Shown: piece by piece, positions 32,641 through 43,465 of the stretch | How positions within the stretch are numbered: position 1 is the first letter of the stretch | Layout of the letters: every line of letters begins with the position of its first letter | Origin: Viola odorata | Taxonomy: Eukaryota > Streptophyta > Magnoliopsida > Malpighiales > Violaceae | Direction of reading: 5' to 3' | Assembly: GCA_963691705.1 (NCBI GenBank) | Contig: OY829542.1 | Coordinates: 28,010,579 to 28,074,578 of the forward strand | DNA length: 64,000 nt | The notes under the pieces: generated by a model | Told to the model about the DNA's origin: nothing | Databases searched by the model: none | What the model saw: only the letters and a program-made list of their open reading frames with translations | Made by a program: the position numbers and the translations under genes

Positions 32641-32799
32641 AAAATACAAAAAAACTAAAATGACACGAAATGAAGTAAAATATTAAAATAAATAGCAAAT
32701 GATCGAAAATCGATAGAAATTTTATTTAAATAGGCTGATAATACGATAAATGATAAAAGTGCTAAAAATGCGTAAAAAATCGGGTAGCAACAGTTAGGG

Positions 32800-32942
32800 T
32801 TGGTTAACACAAGTTGTTAATAGGGTCGAACACTCAAGTCGAGTTATCTATCTTCTGCAATGAAATCCAAGCCTAGAACTATATCAAACTACGTGCTACA
32901 ATTGCAGGAAATTTTGAGTGCTTTTGTGAGATATATAGAGAG
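32800..32942 (+). mobile_element. E4, 5' remnant (LTR end fused to leader)
   Basis: Sequence up to ACGTGCTAC at about 32905 resembles the last part of the E3-type LTR; it then jumps to leader sequence ATTGCAGG...TTTTGAGTG, which in E3 lies at 34858. The E4 leader resumes after E3 at 38420. E3 inserted here, leaving the TTAAA duplication. Confidence 0.6.
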
Positions 32943-32947
32943 TTAAA

Positions 32948-34087
32948 TGATGTGAATCCTCATACCAACCCTAGCGCAAAGACCTTGAAGCGCAAGAGAT
33001 GGCAACTAAGGAAGCACAAGAGATGGCGAGTATGCTTTGAGCATATAACTTTGAAGCTTTCATGGGCAGATTATGTTGAGCAAGATTCGAGGACGAATCT
33101 TTCCGAAGAGGGAGGGAATGATACGATCCCAAGATGTATCACGCGACTACATGGACAAAAGCGTCAAGATATGATGGACCAGATGGAGTCCGATCAGGGA
33201 TCAGAAAGGCTTGATGGAAACCTCTATGTGTTGTGCTTACTGTGTCCAAATTTCAGGACGTTTAGACGAGTGGAGCATCCAAAATATCAAGCCAACATTC
33301 TCATTGACAGTATTCCTACGTAGACAAGGATTCCAAGACGCATCAGGCAACTTCGTTCGAACTTAGCTGGCCCTGTACATGTCCGAATCATACGATAGAC
33401 CATGTTTTGGAAACGCCTGGATGTTAGCTTTCTATTGGCACAAGTTTCAGCTCATTTGGCCCAGTGGTTTAAAAGTTATCAAAGTCGACATTATGGTGCG
33501 CAGTCTGTGCGCGAGATAACATACAACTTGAGGTTTCGGCCCAACCCTTGGCCCGATGATGGAGAACTCGACATGGGCTGCTGGCATGTATTTAAATATA
33601 TTTATATTTACTTTAATTAGTTAATTGGTTAATTGATTAATTAGTTAATTAAGTTAATTTCCTTAATTAGAACTCCTACTTCTATTCCTATTAGGGTTTG
33701 CTTGTAAACTCTTTATAAGGAGCCGTTTAGCTCCATTATTGAGTTGGCTATTATTTTGATAAAATTGAGACCTTTCTCTTTCAAATCTCTGCCCATTGTT
33801 CATGTGATTGGACCTTGTTCCTTCTCTAGTCCGCAATACTCGAGTCGTCAAACAAGTAAAACCCGAAATTGCATCCTACTTGTTGTCTGCCTTAGGTTGA
33901 TATCCACAAGGGGTATAGGCTTAGTGATTTGACAAAGATCCTCCCTTGTTCAGACTTAGGTTGGCTGGTGCTTAGCGATCAACAGGCTTATGTTGTCTAA
34001 GTGAGTTATCTTCTTCCGCATTGAAATTCGTCTTTGAACAACAAGCAGATTGTGTGCTACGCATCCTAAGCAACTAGGATCGTATCA
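32948..34087 (+). repeat. 5' LTR of E3 (1140 bp)
   Basis: Begins TGATGTGAATCC and ends GGATCGTATCA. Inside, at 33105-33118, is a second purine tract followed at 33119 by TGATACGATCCC, the start of the shorter LTR form seen at 50804. TTTATAAGG at about 33711 is a TATA candidate. A TTAATTAG-rich tract lies at 33615-33670. Confidence 0.85.
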
Positions 34088-34103
34088 GTTGGTAGCGGAG
34101 CTT
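34088..34103 (+). other. Primer-binding site of E3
   Basis: GTTGGTAGCGGAGCTT follows the LTR directly, with the shared core TGGTAGCGGAGC. Confidence 0.65.
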
Positions 34104-34980
34104 AAGGTGTTCAAAGATTGGTAAGTATCTTTAATTGTGTTCAAGTTTTCATTGCTGAAATCGGTTTCTTCTTCTACTCCATTCTAAAACCGATTTCCTT
34201 GTGTGCTTTGGTTCATTACTTGAATACAATTGGTTGTGTTTTCAGTCCAGTTTGTTGTGTTGAAATTAGCTAAATTACTTGCTTTTTCTACCAACAAAGA
34301 GGTCACGAAATACAAAAGAAAATCTGTAGAAATTCTATCAAGTCGAAATTAAATTTTAATATATAGCTACTTAAGTCCGATTTGAGTAAAAAGGATCCGT
34401 TGGAAAGCTGTGTTTGTTGGGCTTCCGAATAAAAAAGAATCAGTCGATTCGGAGTTTAGAGTAAAAAGTTGTGATCAAAATACTAAACTGTGTTCATAGT
34501 CCAAAAAAAAAAAAAAAAAAAAACAAAAAGGAGAAAAAACAAAGGAGAAAAGAAAAAAAATCTATTATGCAAATATAAATATATATAGAAGTATTTGTGC
34601 CACAAAGGTCAGATTTAGCAAGGAATGAGTTGAAGTACAATTGGGTATTAAAATCTGAATTGAAAAATTGGATTTGTTGAGTCATTTCGAGTCAATTTGA
34701 GCCTTCTTTGATTCCTTGAAATTGCCTTCTACTCTACTTGCTATTTGTTTAATTGGTTGTTCTTGCAATTACTCAAATATCAAGTGTCACCATTCTTTTC
34801 AGTGCTAGTTGTCTTTGAGAGTCTTCTTGGAAGCTTTTTTCTTGAACTCTTGAACAATTGCAGGGATTTTGAGTGATTTTTGTGAGTTCAATTGAGAGTT
34901 TAAACACGAGAGTAAACACATGAGGGAGTGCTAGGTTTAGTACCAATTTTACGTTTGTTTGCTAGTCCGAGAGGCGAGAT
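34104..34980 (+). other. E3 leader
   Basis: Untranslated leader with a 22-base A-rich run at about 34502-34523. It ends where the gag frame enters at about 34981 without a start codon of its own: leader sequence GTGCTAGGTTTAG resembles E4, in which the gag ATG follows, so the N-terminal gag part appears deleted in E3. Confidence 0.5.
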
Positions 34981-36138
34981 TATGAGGATGATGCCTATCC
35001 GAAGCAAGGGCAGTATGATAGACGTGAAAGAAGGAATATCTCAGTTGGTTTGAGGGCTAAGGCCAAGACATATAACAAAAGTGAGTCAAGGGTAAGACTT
35101 CCGCTTTTTGAAGCAGTGTACAATCCGAATGCTTACTTGGATTGGGAGCGAGAGGTACAATCTATTTTTTGTTGCCATGATTATTCAGAAAGGAAGAAAG
35201 AAAAGTTAGCATCAGCTACGTTTGGTGGGTATGCGGTTAATTGGTGGGATTAGATCAACCTTAAACGAGTTGCTATGGGGAGCCTTCCAATTCAGAATTG
35301 GGAAGTGATGAAGAGGGTCATGAGGAATCATTTTGTTCCCACTCACTTCAGCCGTGAGCTTCTCCGAAAGTTGGAGACCTTGACACAAGGAAATAAGGGT
35401 GTTGAAGAGTACTTTAATGAGATGGAGATTGCTTTAGAGAGAGCACAAGTCAAGAAGACTGAAAGGGAGACGATGACAAGATTCTTCGAAGGCCTCAACC
35501 GAGAGATAACTGATCCACTGTATTACACTGAGTTTTTCTACTTAGAGGATATGTTACAAAAGGCGATCAGTATAGAGAAGCAAAGGAAGAAGAGGTCTCT
35601 TTATCCTAGTATCAGGCCTACTAAGTCAAAGGCGAAAGATGAGGAGCAAAAACGAGTTGCGAAAGTTTATGCCGAGTCTGAAATCATAAGGGATATTGAG
35701 AGAAAAAGGGGAGAGTTGAGTGAAAAGAAAGAGAGAAATATTAAGGAAAACAGCCCCTATGAAAAGAGTGAGCATGGGAAAAGAGAAAGTAAGGAAAACA
35801 ACCCGCATGAAAAGAGTGAGCATGCGTTAGTTGGCATTGATACAAAAGGAGAGGAGAGTGATTATGCCATAGGGAGAGGAGTGAGGAACACACTTGGTGT
35901 GTGCAAAATCTGTTTTAGCGCAAGCCACCAAAAACTGAAATTTTGGCCATTGCGCTTCGAGTTCACTAACCCTAACCCATTTGCTTTCCTTTCTAGTGTT
36001 GTTTTACCTCATGTGCAGAGAAAGAAGAGAGTATTGGCAGAAGAGGAGCCTCTTACCTTACTGCCAAGAGGAGGGAAAGAGCCTTGCGCAACCATGGTGC
36101 CTAGTTCGGCAAACCCTAACCGAAAGGGTATGGTATGA
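34981..36138 (+). pseudogene. gag: E3 gag fragment
   Basis: The frame reads YEDDAYPKQGQYDRRERRN, then the gag domain VRLPLFEAVYNPNAYLDWE, GGYAVNWWD, then a TAG at about 35252, then MRNHFVPTHFSRELLRKLE, EEYFNEMEIAL and TRFFEGLNREI. The TAG is where related gag proteins have Gln. After the gag domain comes a Lys/Glu-rich tail with imperfect repeats of NPHEKSEHGKRES and no CCHC knuckle, ending at 36138. The N-terminus and protease are missing. Confidence 0.75.
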
Positions 36139-36183
36139 TCCTCTACCCTAAGGAGCGATTTGTGTGAGTATATGAAAATCATT

Positions 36184-36522
36184 AATTCTTACGCTTCTGA
36201 TTATAAAATTAATTTAATTGATGATGGTTATATGCAAGAACTGAAGGTCAAGTCATATACTTTTGAAATTTACTCGCGAAAGCGAAAACAGTTTGGTATG
36301 TTGGCTAGATAGAGAGACATGGATTGTGTTGTCTCTAACACAAATTTAATTGGATTCTCACATATTTTTACATTAGATAACTATGTTGTTAAGTGTGAAT
36401 TCCATGAAAATTTTGTGTTTAAGTCGATAGGATTTGGAGGAGCTCTTTTCAGACGCAATCGTTTATATCGGTCGCATGATCTTTTGCGAAATTTTGATGA
36501 GCATGATATGTTTTATTATTAA
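36184..36522 (+). pseudogene. Short ORF of unknown function shared with 52306-52575
   Basis: The frame reads SYTFEIYSRKRKQFGMLAR, a stop, then DMDCVVSNTNLIGFSHIFT, LDNYVVKCEFHENFVFKSIG and GGALFRRNRLYRSHDLL. The same protein segment with few changes, and without the first stop, is present at 52306-52575. I do not recognise the family. It lies where pol would be expected. Confidence 0.45.
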
Positions 36523-37252
36523 CTTAACTCTTAAGGATGTTATTATTTCATATATTGTTCCTTGGAGTCTTGTTAGTAATCAAACGAAGAAGTCCTTTAG
36601 CGACTTAGGTCAAGAATCGTGGCAGACATTGAGTGCGCTAATGAAGCGAAATTTATCCTTGCCACCACAATTCTTGAGGCAACCAGAGATGGAGGAGAGA
36701 GCTCTTGGAGCTGTAAGACATGTGAAAGTTTGTAAGTATGAGTCTACGTGGAAGGAATATTTTCCGTTTCTTTTATACACTTACTACCTTTTCATACACA
36801 CTATTATCTTTAGTGTGTTATTGAAACACATGTGTGATTTTCTTGTTATGATATTATTCGATTTAATATTGCTGCCTTTGAGTGTATTATTTAGTATAAG
36901 TGGCAGCCAAGAGATCAAAGTAATGCGGACAACCCATGGACAAGCCAAGCGCTATGGTGCGCGCTTGAGTGTCAAGATGGCAACTTTGGGAAACCATGGA
37001 AGGATGAGTGGATCCTTCAAGATAAGAGCTTGGGTTTGGCAGCGCTTACGCTAGAGACGGTTCCTAAAGCAAGTTCAAGTAAGAGTAGCCACTTGGGGCG
37101 ATGATCTTCCTCAACGCATTAACATGTTCAAAGACGTTGCTGCCAAGTTGAATTTGCAAGGTTGGTATAGTTCGATTTGTGCTTACTTTGATATTACTAA
37201 CTTAAGGTATTGTGGTGCAGGTCTAGGTGCAGATTCGAGGTCGAATCTTTTC
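36523..37252 (+). other. E3 3' internal region
   Basis: Contains an open frame with two hydrophobic stretches (YFPFLLYTYYLFIHTIIFSV and LVMILFDLILLPLSVLFSI, about 36765-36900). The corresponding frame at 52730-53010 is partly kept. This could be a remnant membrane protein or chance; I found no known family. Confidence 0.35.
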
Positions 37253-37266
37253 GAAGGGAGAGGGAA
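37253..37266 (+). other. Polypurine tract of E3
   Basis: GAAGGGAGAGGGAA precedes the 3' LTR start TGATGTG directly, the expected position for plus-strand priming. Confidence 0.8.
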
Positions 37267-38414
37267 TGATGTGAATCCTCGTACCAACCCTAGCGCAAAG
37301 ACCTTGAAGCACAAGAGATGGCAACTAAGGAAGCACAAGAGATGGCGAGTATGCTTTGAGCATATAACTTTGAAGCTTTCATGGGCAGATTATGCTGAGC
37401 AAGATTCGAGGATGAATCTTTCCAAAGAGGGAGGGAATGATACGATCCCAAGATGTATTACGCGACTACATGGACAAAAGCGTGAAGACATGATAGACCA
37501 GATGGAGTCCGATTAGGGATCAAAAAGGCTTTATGGAAACCTCTATGTGTTGTGCTTACTGTGTCCAAATTTCAGGACGTTTGGACGAGTGGAGCATCCA
37601 AAAGATCAAGCGAACATTCTCGTTGACAATATTCCTACGCAGACAAGGATTCCAAGACACAATAGGCAACTTCGTCTGAATCTAGCCAGCGATGTACAAG
37701 TCCGAATCATACGATCGACCATATTTTGGAAACTCCTGGATGTTAGCTTTCTATTGGCATAAGTTTCAGCTCATTTGGCCCAGTGGTTTAAAAGTTATCG
37801 AAGTCGACATTATGGTGCACAGTCTGTGCGCGAGACAACATACAACTTGAGGTTTCGGCCCAAACCTTGGCCCGATGATGGAGAACTCGACATGGGCTGC
37901 TGGAATGTATTTAAATATATTTATATTTACTTTAATTAGTTAATTAGTTAATTTCTTAATTGATTAATTAGTTAATTAAGTTAATTTTCTTAATTAGAAC
38001 TCCTGCTTCTATTCCTATTAGGGTTTGCTTGTAAACTCTTTATAAGGAGCCGTTTAGCTCCATTATTGAGTTGGCTGTTATTTTGATAAAATTGAGACCT
38101 TTCTCTTTCAAATCTCTGCACATTGTTCATGTGATTGGACCTTGTTCCTTCTCTAGTCCGCAATACTTGAGTCATCAAACAAGTAAAACTCGAAATTGCA
38201 TCCTACTTGTTGTCTGCCCTAGGTTGATATCCACAAGGGATATAGGCTTAGTGATTCTACAAGGATCCTCCCTTGTTCGCACTTAGGTTGGCTGGTGCTT
38301 AGCGATCAGCAGGCTTATGTTGTCTAAGTGAGTTATCTTCTTCCGCATTGAAATCCATCTTTGAACAACGATCAGATTGTGTGCTACGCATCCTAAGCAA
38401 CTAGGATCGTATCA
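37267..38414 (+). repeat. 3' LTR of E3 (1148 bp)
   Basis: Same ends as the 5' LTR, and again an internal purine tract and TGATACGATCCC at 37438. It differs from the 5' LTR by scattered substitutions and one small TTAATTAG length change. Confidence 0.85.
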
Positions 38415-38503
38415 TTAAACATAAGAGTAAACGCGTGAGGGAGTGCTAGTTTTAGGATAACTTTACGCTTGGTTTGTTTTGCGTGTTGTCACTTTCAGGA
38501 ATC

Positions 38504-39365
38504 ATGTCGAATCACTCGCCGGGTGATGTGAAGAAGCGAGAAATACTCGTGGCTATTAAAAACCTTATCACAAGGTTTAATGAGTTGGAGAAAAGGGGAA
38601 GTGAGTTCTCGAAGGAGTTGAGGTCAATTCCTAGGGCCGAAACGCCTAAGTCAAGAGTAACGCTTGACCTTTCAGTTCAAAGGAATACTCCAAGTCCTCT
38701 TGCACCTTTTGTACCGCGGTTAGAGAATAAAAATAAGGTTCCATGTCAGGATCTAGACGAGAGGAAAGACACTGCGGTTGCAACACCGAGTAGTAGAAGT
38801 GACTCAAGGGTTGCCGAGGTGATACGGTGTATGATAGTCAAGCGACTTATACACAAGGAGTCGGAGAGCATGATAATGCTAGAGTGCTGGTCACTAAGAG
38901 TGTACAAGGAAGGGCAGAAGTATTTGTTGAGCAAAAAGAAGGGTTATTTCACACTCGTTGCTTAGTTGAAGGAAAGATGTGCTCATTGGCTATCAACGAT
39001 GGGAGTTCGGGGAACTATGCAAACGCATTGCTTACAGACAAGTTGAACCTCCCAACTATTGAGCATCCAAGACCCTACTTGCTGCAATGTATGAACGATG
39101 GTAGAGAGTGGGAGGTAACAAAGCAAGTTTCGGTTTCATTCTCTATTAGAAGTTATAAGGAGGATATCCTTTGCAATGTGATACCAATGTGGTCGAGTCA
39201 CATCGTTCTTGGTCAACCATGGAAGCAAGGTAGAAGGGCCACTCATGGAGGGAAGAAAGACCTTTACAAGTTGGTAAAGGATGGTCGAAAGTTCTCACTA
39301 GTTCCATTAACGCCTCTTGAAATTCATGAGGATCAAAAGCGACTAGATGATAAGTATGCCGAATG
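38504..39365 (+). pseudogene. gag: E4 gag N-terminus joined to retroviral-type protease
   Basis: The first frame starts MSNHSPGDVKKREI and runs as a charged gag N-terminus (KNLITRFNELEKRG) to about 38820. A frame change near 38830 leads to the protease-like domain: GLFHTRCLVEGKMCSLAIND, NLPTIEHPRPYLLQCMNDGR, VSFSIRSYKEDILCNVIPMW and GRRATHGGKKDLYKLVKDGR. This is the aspartic protease region of Gypsy gag-pol proteins with a changed active site (AINDGSS where D-G-G-S is usual). The central gag domain present in E3 is missing here. Confidence 0.7.
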
Positions 39366-39927
39366 AGAAGTCGCTAGAAATATTGAGAGAAAAAGAGGAG
39401 AGTTGAGTGAAAAGAAAGAGAGGAATAATGAGGAAAATAGCCCCCATGAAAAGAGTGAGCATCGGAAGAGAGAGAATGAACAAAACACCCCCATGAAAAG
39501 AGTGAGCATGGGAAAAGAGATAGTGAGGAAAACAACCTGCATGAAAAGAGTGAGCATGCGTTAGTTGGCATTGATACAAAAGGAGTGGAGAGTGATTATG
39601 CCATAGGGAGAGAAGTGAGGAACACACTTTGTGTGTACAAAGACTGTTTTGGCACAAGCTACAAAAAACTGAATTTTTGGCCATTGGGCTTAGATTTTCC
39701 TAACCCTAATCCGTTTGTTTTCTCTTCTTTGATTGTTTACCCTCTTGGACAGAGAAATAAAAGGTTGTTGGTAGAAAAAGATGTCCATTCCATGCTGCTG
39801 AAGGAACTTAAGGAGCGCCAATCATCAATGGTGCCTAGGTCGACTAACCCTAGCCGCAACGGTAAGGAAGATGGAAATAGGAGTTTTCGGGAAGGATTGG
39901 ATGATGGAGATAACAAAAGCTATTAAA
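39366..39927 (+). pseudogene. E4 Lys/Glu-rich tail region
   Basis: Continues with decayed repeats of NPHEKSEHGKRE and a segment like the end of the E3 gag ORF (GREVRNTLCVYKDCF, FPNPNPFVFSSLIV). Frames are shifted at several points. No zinc knuckle is seen. Confidence 0.5.
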
Positions 39928-40564
39928 GATGATGTAAAATCTATCTGACTTGGTTCTCTTTTTGTAATTGAAAAAGTAATGACTATCAACGGTTAAATTT
40001 ACTTGAATAACTCCCACTCATCTACAAGTCCCGGAAACAACCCAACCACCACAACTTATCTTGTTTTACCCTCATCTTCAACTCCTCAATACCCTTTTTC
40101 ATAATTTTAACAAATAATTGTATAACTTACTATCCCCACTAAATCTTTTATTCATCTCTCATATCACCAATTGTAAAACTATATTTTATTTTGTGCGTCA
40201 ATTAATAATAATTTTATTTACCAATGCATTCAATTACATTATATATGACCACCAGAAACATCTTTAATTGTGGTTAAGTGTAATTTCTTTTATTATATGG
40301 TTATAAGTGTAGTGATGTAGTTTCTATTTAGTTGTAAATGAATAACAATGGTTACGTAATATGTTAAATGATTACAAGAGAAGAACCATATTAATTACAA
40401 AGGTAGAACCATATTAAAACACAAACAAGTTTACAACTACATACGATGAGAACTAACATAATAGTAAATACGTTATCTTATGTTTTATAAATCATTACTA
40501 CTGTGGAGATTCGGTTGTGTAATTACTCCATTGCAAGTGTTGTGCTTCAACGTTTATGATGAAT
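39928..40564. other. AT-rich flank
   Basis: About 640 bases of AT-rich DNA with no recognisable gene or repeat end. Confidence 0.4.
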
Positions 40565-41859
40565 GATGAATGCGTCCTCAAACTATTTAGTCGTAACAAA
40601 ATCGACAAATATACAACCAAAATTCAGAACTCTTCCTCTATTGTAATTATACCTCCTCTTATCATTAGTACTAAATGTCAAAAAGTTAAATATAAGTGTC
40701 GTAGGATGTCAAGTTTTGTTATTACCAAATTGAATATCTGGATCTCAAAGTTATCTAACAGACATATGACCATGAAATAAATAAATGCATCAACAATTTC
40801 TCTATCAAGCCAAAAATGATTAAGGGTTTGATTTACTTCATGTTGATTAAGGTTTTCAAATTATTGTTGGGCTCCTCTATCTATGATATCCCGCTATCTG
40901 TAATTTTTGAATGTAATGAATTTTCCTATGGCGCTTTGTAATGTTGATTAATTTAATTTTGTGTGGTTTGTTCATTCTTCCTTATGCATAACATCAGATA
41001 AACTTGATTAGAATATTGTTAGTTACATTTTCAACTTACCACGACTACAAAGTAGTTTCTTTTAAAATCATAAATATAGAACGTGAATTTTACAATAATA
41101 AGGAATACATTACAATTTAGTTGGGCGTTTCACAATCCAACAATGCCATTTTTTGAGATGAAGAACTCAATTACATTAAGAGGGAGTTGCGGAGCAAAGA
41201 CAACAGATATCTATCTTCTTTTACTCACCGTTGGAGTCGATACATGATCCCTAGCACCTGTAGTGGTGTCCTCATCAACTTTTGTTGACAAAAACAATCT
41301 TGAATTAATTAATGCATTGGGTGCACGCCAATCCCAACGCTGGATATACTGTCCTGCCCGATGATGCTGCGAATCTATGCGGACCAAGGCAAATGCTGTT
41401 TGGGTCCCCAACAAAAAGAAGCCGCAAGTAATGGTAAACAACATCAAAACCATATAAGCTAAGAGATTATACACCAAATATTGAAACAACCATTAACCAT
41501 AAATCATCATCTCTTCAACCCATCTTCTCCAATAAATCCTTCATACGCGCAACTACATGCACACTTTTTTAGTCAAGTTCTAATACCGAAACACCACCGA
41601 CATGCAAGCCAATCTTCACTTCATTCATCGCACAACTCGTCTCAAGCTAGCTTCTCTTCAAACTCTCACTCTGTTGCCTCCCATTTAGCCAAACTAGAGA
41701 AAAAGGAGACCGATCTTGATGAGAGCTGGGTTCCCTTTCGCAGAATCGGATGCGTTCGAGCTTTCCAGCTAAGGATCTAGCTCGAGTTATCAATTAAAAC
41801 CCGAGTGGTTTACAAACAGGATGATGAAGGTTGCGGAAATGAAAAGACGAAGGACGAAG
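40565..41859. repeat. 1.3-kb direct repeat, left copy
   Basis: Runs from GATGAATGCGTCC to GACGAAGGA and is nearly identical to 48503-49792 with scattered substitutions. The two copies flank the Copia element. Contains the transmembrane ORF on the - strand. Confidence 0.85.
41211..41489 (-). pseudogene. Small ORF with one membrane segment, left copy
   Basis: 92 codons: MFQYLVYNLLAYMVLMLF continues into a hydrophobic helix, then RIDSQHHRAGQYIQRWDW and a polar tail to TPTVSKRR. A consensus splice donor (ACG then GTGAGTAAAAG) lies at the TPT-V boundary, so this may be an exon of a captured gene. The stop at 41213 is absent from the other copy, where Trp is read. Family not recognised. Confidence 0.4.
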
Positions 41860-41868
41860 GACCGAACC

Positions 41869-42348
41869 CGAATAGAATCTAGATTGTTCCCTAACCTTAT
41901 GAACAATCCCAAGAACCAAAATAAATCGATTATAAAATGATTAATATAGATAAACAGCGGAAGCGTACCTGTATTAGCCGATGCCATGAAATTGGAGAGA
42001 GATTTTTGGCCTTCTAGAGGATGAAATTCTCTAGGCAAATGGAAACCAAAGCTCTTGCACAAAACCTTTTGTTTTCTGTAATTATTTTGTTACCTTGATG
42101 AAGAGGCTTTAAATAAAGTAGAGAAATTCCTCCAGGGACCAATTCCCAAATAACCAAAATGATTAATTACTAATTGGTCCATTAACAATTAGTAATTAAC
42201 CCGGGAATCTGCACAAACATTAAATTTGCCCTTCGCACTTAATTGATTAGACAATTCAGACCATAAACTTTATTACATCACTCGATTGGTCTAAATATAA
42301 TTAACGGTAACGGATACTAATGTACACGTTATTGTCCAAAATCCAACA
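41869..42348 (-). repeat. 3' LTR of the Copia element (480 bp)
   Basis: Nearly identical to the 5' LTR, but the last about ten bases (AATCTAACA) are replaced by flanking sequence, so the outer edge is truncated. Confidence 0.88.
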
Positions 42349-42360
42349 ATCTCCCATTGG
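42349..42360 (-). other. Polypurine tract of the Copia element
   Basis: The - strand reads CCAATGGGAGAT directly before TGTTGGATTTT. Confidence 0.75.
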
Positions 42361-42745
42361 ACAATCCGAATTGTACAATCCTTATAGTACCGACCATTAA
42401 TTTCCCGAATGCTAGCATAACTCTTGTCTAATCCAATCCGGTCAGTCGGTTTCATTAATGTCAGAACCAAGAGAGCAGTCGTCGCATCTCAGGCAACTAA
42501 ACTCATGATGATTACAGACTTAACTGACCAATGACATGGATCCAGTGCGCATGTGCAGCATGGAAATACATGTAAAATGATCTGTTCATGTCTATTTCCA
42601 ACTGATCCACTTTAAACTTTATGAGATCAAAAAAGAAAACCAGAGCGCATATTGAATAGAAATCAATATCCATAAACTGTGAAAATAAATACACAGTCAA
42701 TACATCCGTGAGCCATAATGGTACAAAACATAACTCCCACTAATC
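42361..42745 (-). other. Copia 3' untranslated region
   Basis: About 385 bases between the RNase H stop and the purine tract. No gene seen. Confidence 0.5.
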
Positions 42746-43465
42746 TCAGGCATCTAACCTAATGACACCCATGCTCGATACATGGTCATGAAATGCAACA
42801 TGTGTCAATGCCTTAGTGAGCGGATCCGCAACCATAGCATTTGTCCCTAATAACTCAATGCTCACAAGACCACTCTGAACTCTTTCTTTAACAACAAGGA
42901 ACTTGATGTCGATGTGCTTCGATCTGGATGTGCTCCGACTATTGTTGGAGTACAGCACTGCAGGCCGATTGTCACAATAGATCCTTAAGGGTCTCTCGAT
43001 CCCAGTGACAACTCGCAGTTCCTTGACCATATTTCGCAACCATACCGCATGACTGGATGCCCCGTAGCAAGCTATGAACTCAGCCTCCATAGTGGAAGAA
43101 GCGACGAGTGACTGTTTGGCGCTCTTCCAAGAAATGGCCCCACCAGCCAGCAGAAAGACGAAACCTAATGTCGATCTCCGACTGTCCTGGCATCCAGCGA
43201 AATCAGAATCAGAATACCCAACGATCTCAAGCTGATCTGATCTCCTGTACGTGAGCATATGGTCTTTCGTTCTCTGCAGTTACCGAAAGACCCTTTTGAC
43301 TGCGACCCAATGATCCCTCCCGGGATTGCTCTGGTATCTGCCCAACATACCAACTATATACGCAAGATCCGGACGGGTACAAACTTGAGCATATATGATG
43401 CTTCCCACAGTCGAAGCATATGGAATACCCTCCATGAACTTGCGGTCCAAATCGGTCTTAGGACA
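42746..43465 (-). pseudogene. pol: Copia RNase H
   Basis: The frame starts in the connection segment (STVGSIIYAQVCTRPDLAYI), is interrupted by a stop near 43260, and continues with the RNase H: GYSDSDFAGCQDSRRSTLGF, SSTMEAEFIACYGA, IYCDNRPAV, RSKHIDIKF and NAMVADPLTKAL. The catalytic Asp, Glu and Asp are all visible. It ends at a stop at 42746. Confidence 0.88.

Larger units (their letters stand above)
32948..38414 (+). mobile_element. E3, non-autonomous Gypsy-like element with gag only
   Basis: Bounded by a perfect 5-bp target duplication, TTAAA (32943-32947 and 38415-38419). Two LTRs of 1140 and 1148 bp (32948-34087 and 37267-38414) flank a 3.2-kb internal region with a primer site, a gag fragment, a short unknown ORF and a purine tract. 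No protease, reverse transcriptase or integrase is found. It matches the known class of plant non-autonomous elements that carry only gag (TR-GAG). Confidence 0.85.
38420..39927 (+). mobile_element. E4, main remaining part
   Basis: Leader sequence continues across the E3 insertion (GAGTAAACGCGTGAGGGAGTGC), followed by a gag N-terminus and protease ORF. No 3' LTR or purine tract is found; the element-like sequence stops near 39927. Confidence 0.6.

Noticed and set aside
36434..37054. Envelope-like protein in E3
   Set aside because: Two hydrophobic stretches alone do not support it; there is no signal peptide, no stable frame and the second copy is shifted.
33119..38414. Taking 33119 (TGATACGATCCC) as the left edge of E3
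   Set aside because: Flanks at that edge do not match the right side, whereas 32948 gives a perfect TTAAA duplication.
41481..41780. Ser/His-rich + strand ORF overlapping the direct repeat, with a copy at 49419-49706
   Set aside because: It is present in both copies only because the DNA is duplicated; no family is recognisable and its start overlaps the opposite ORF.
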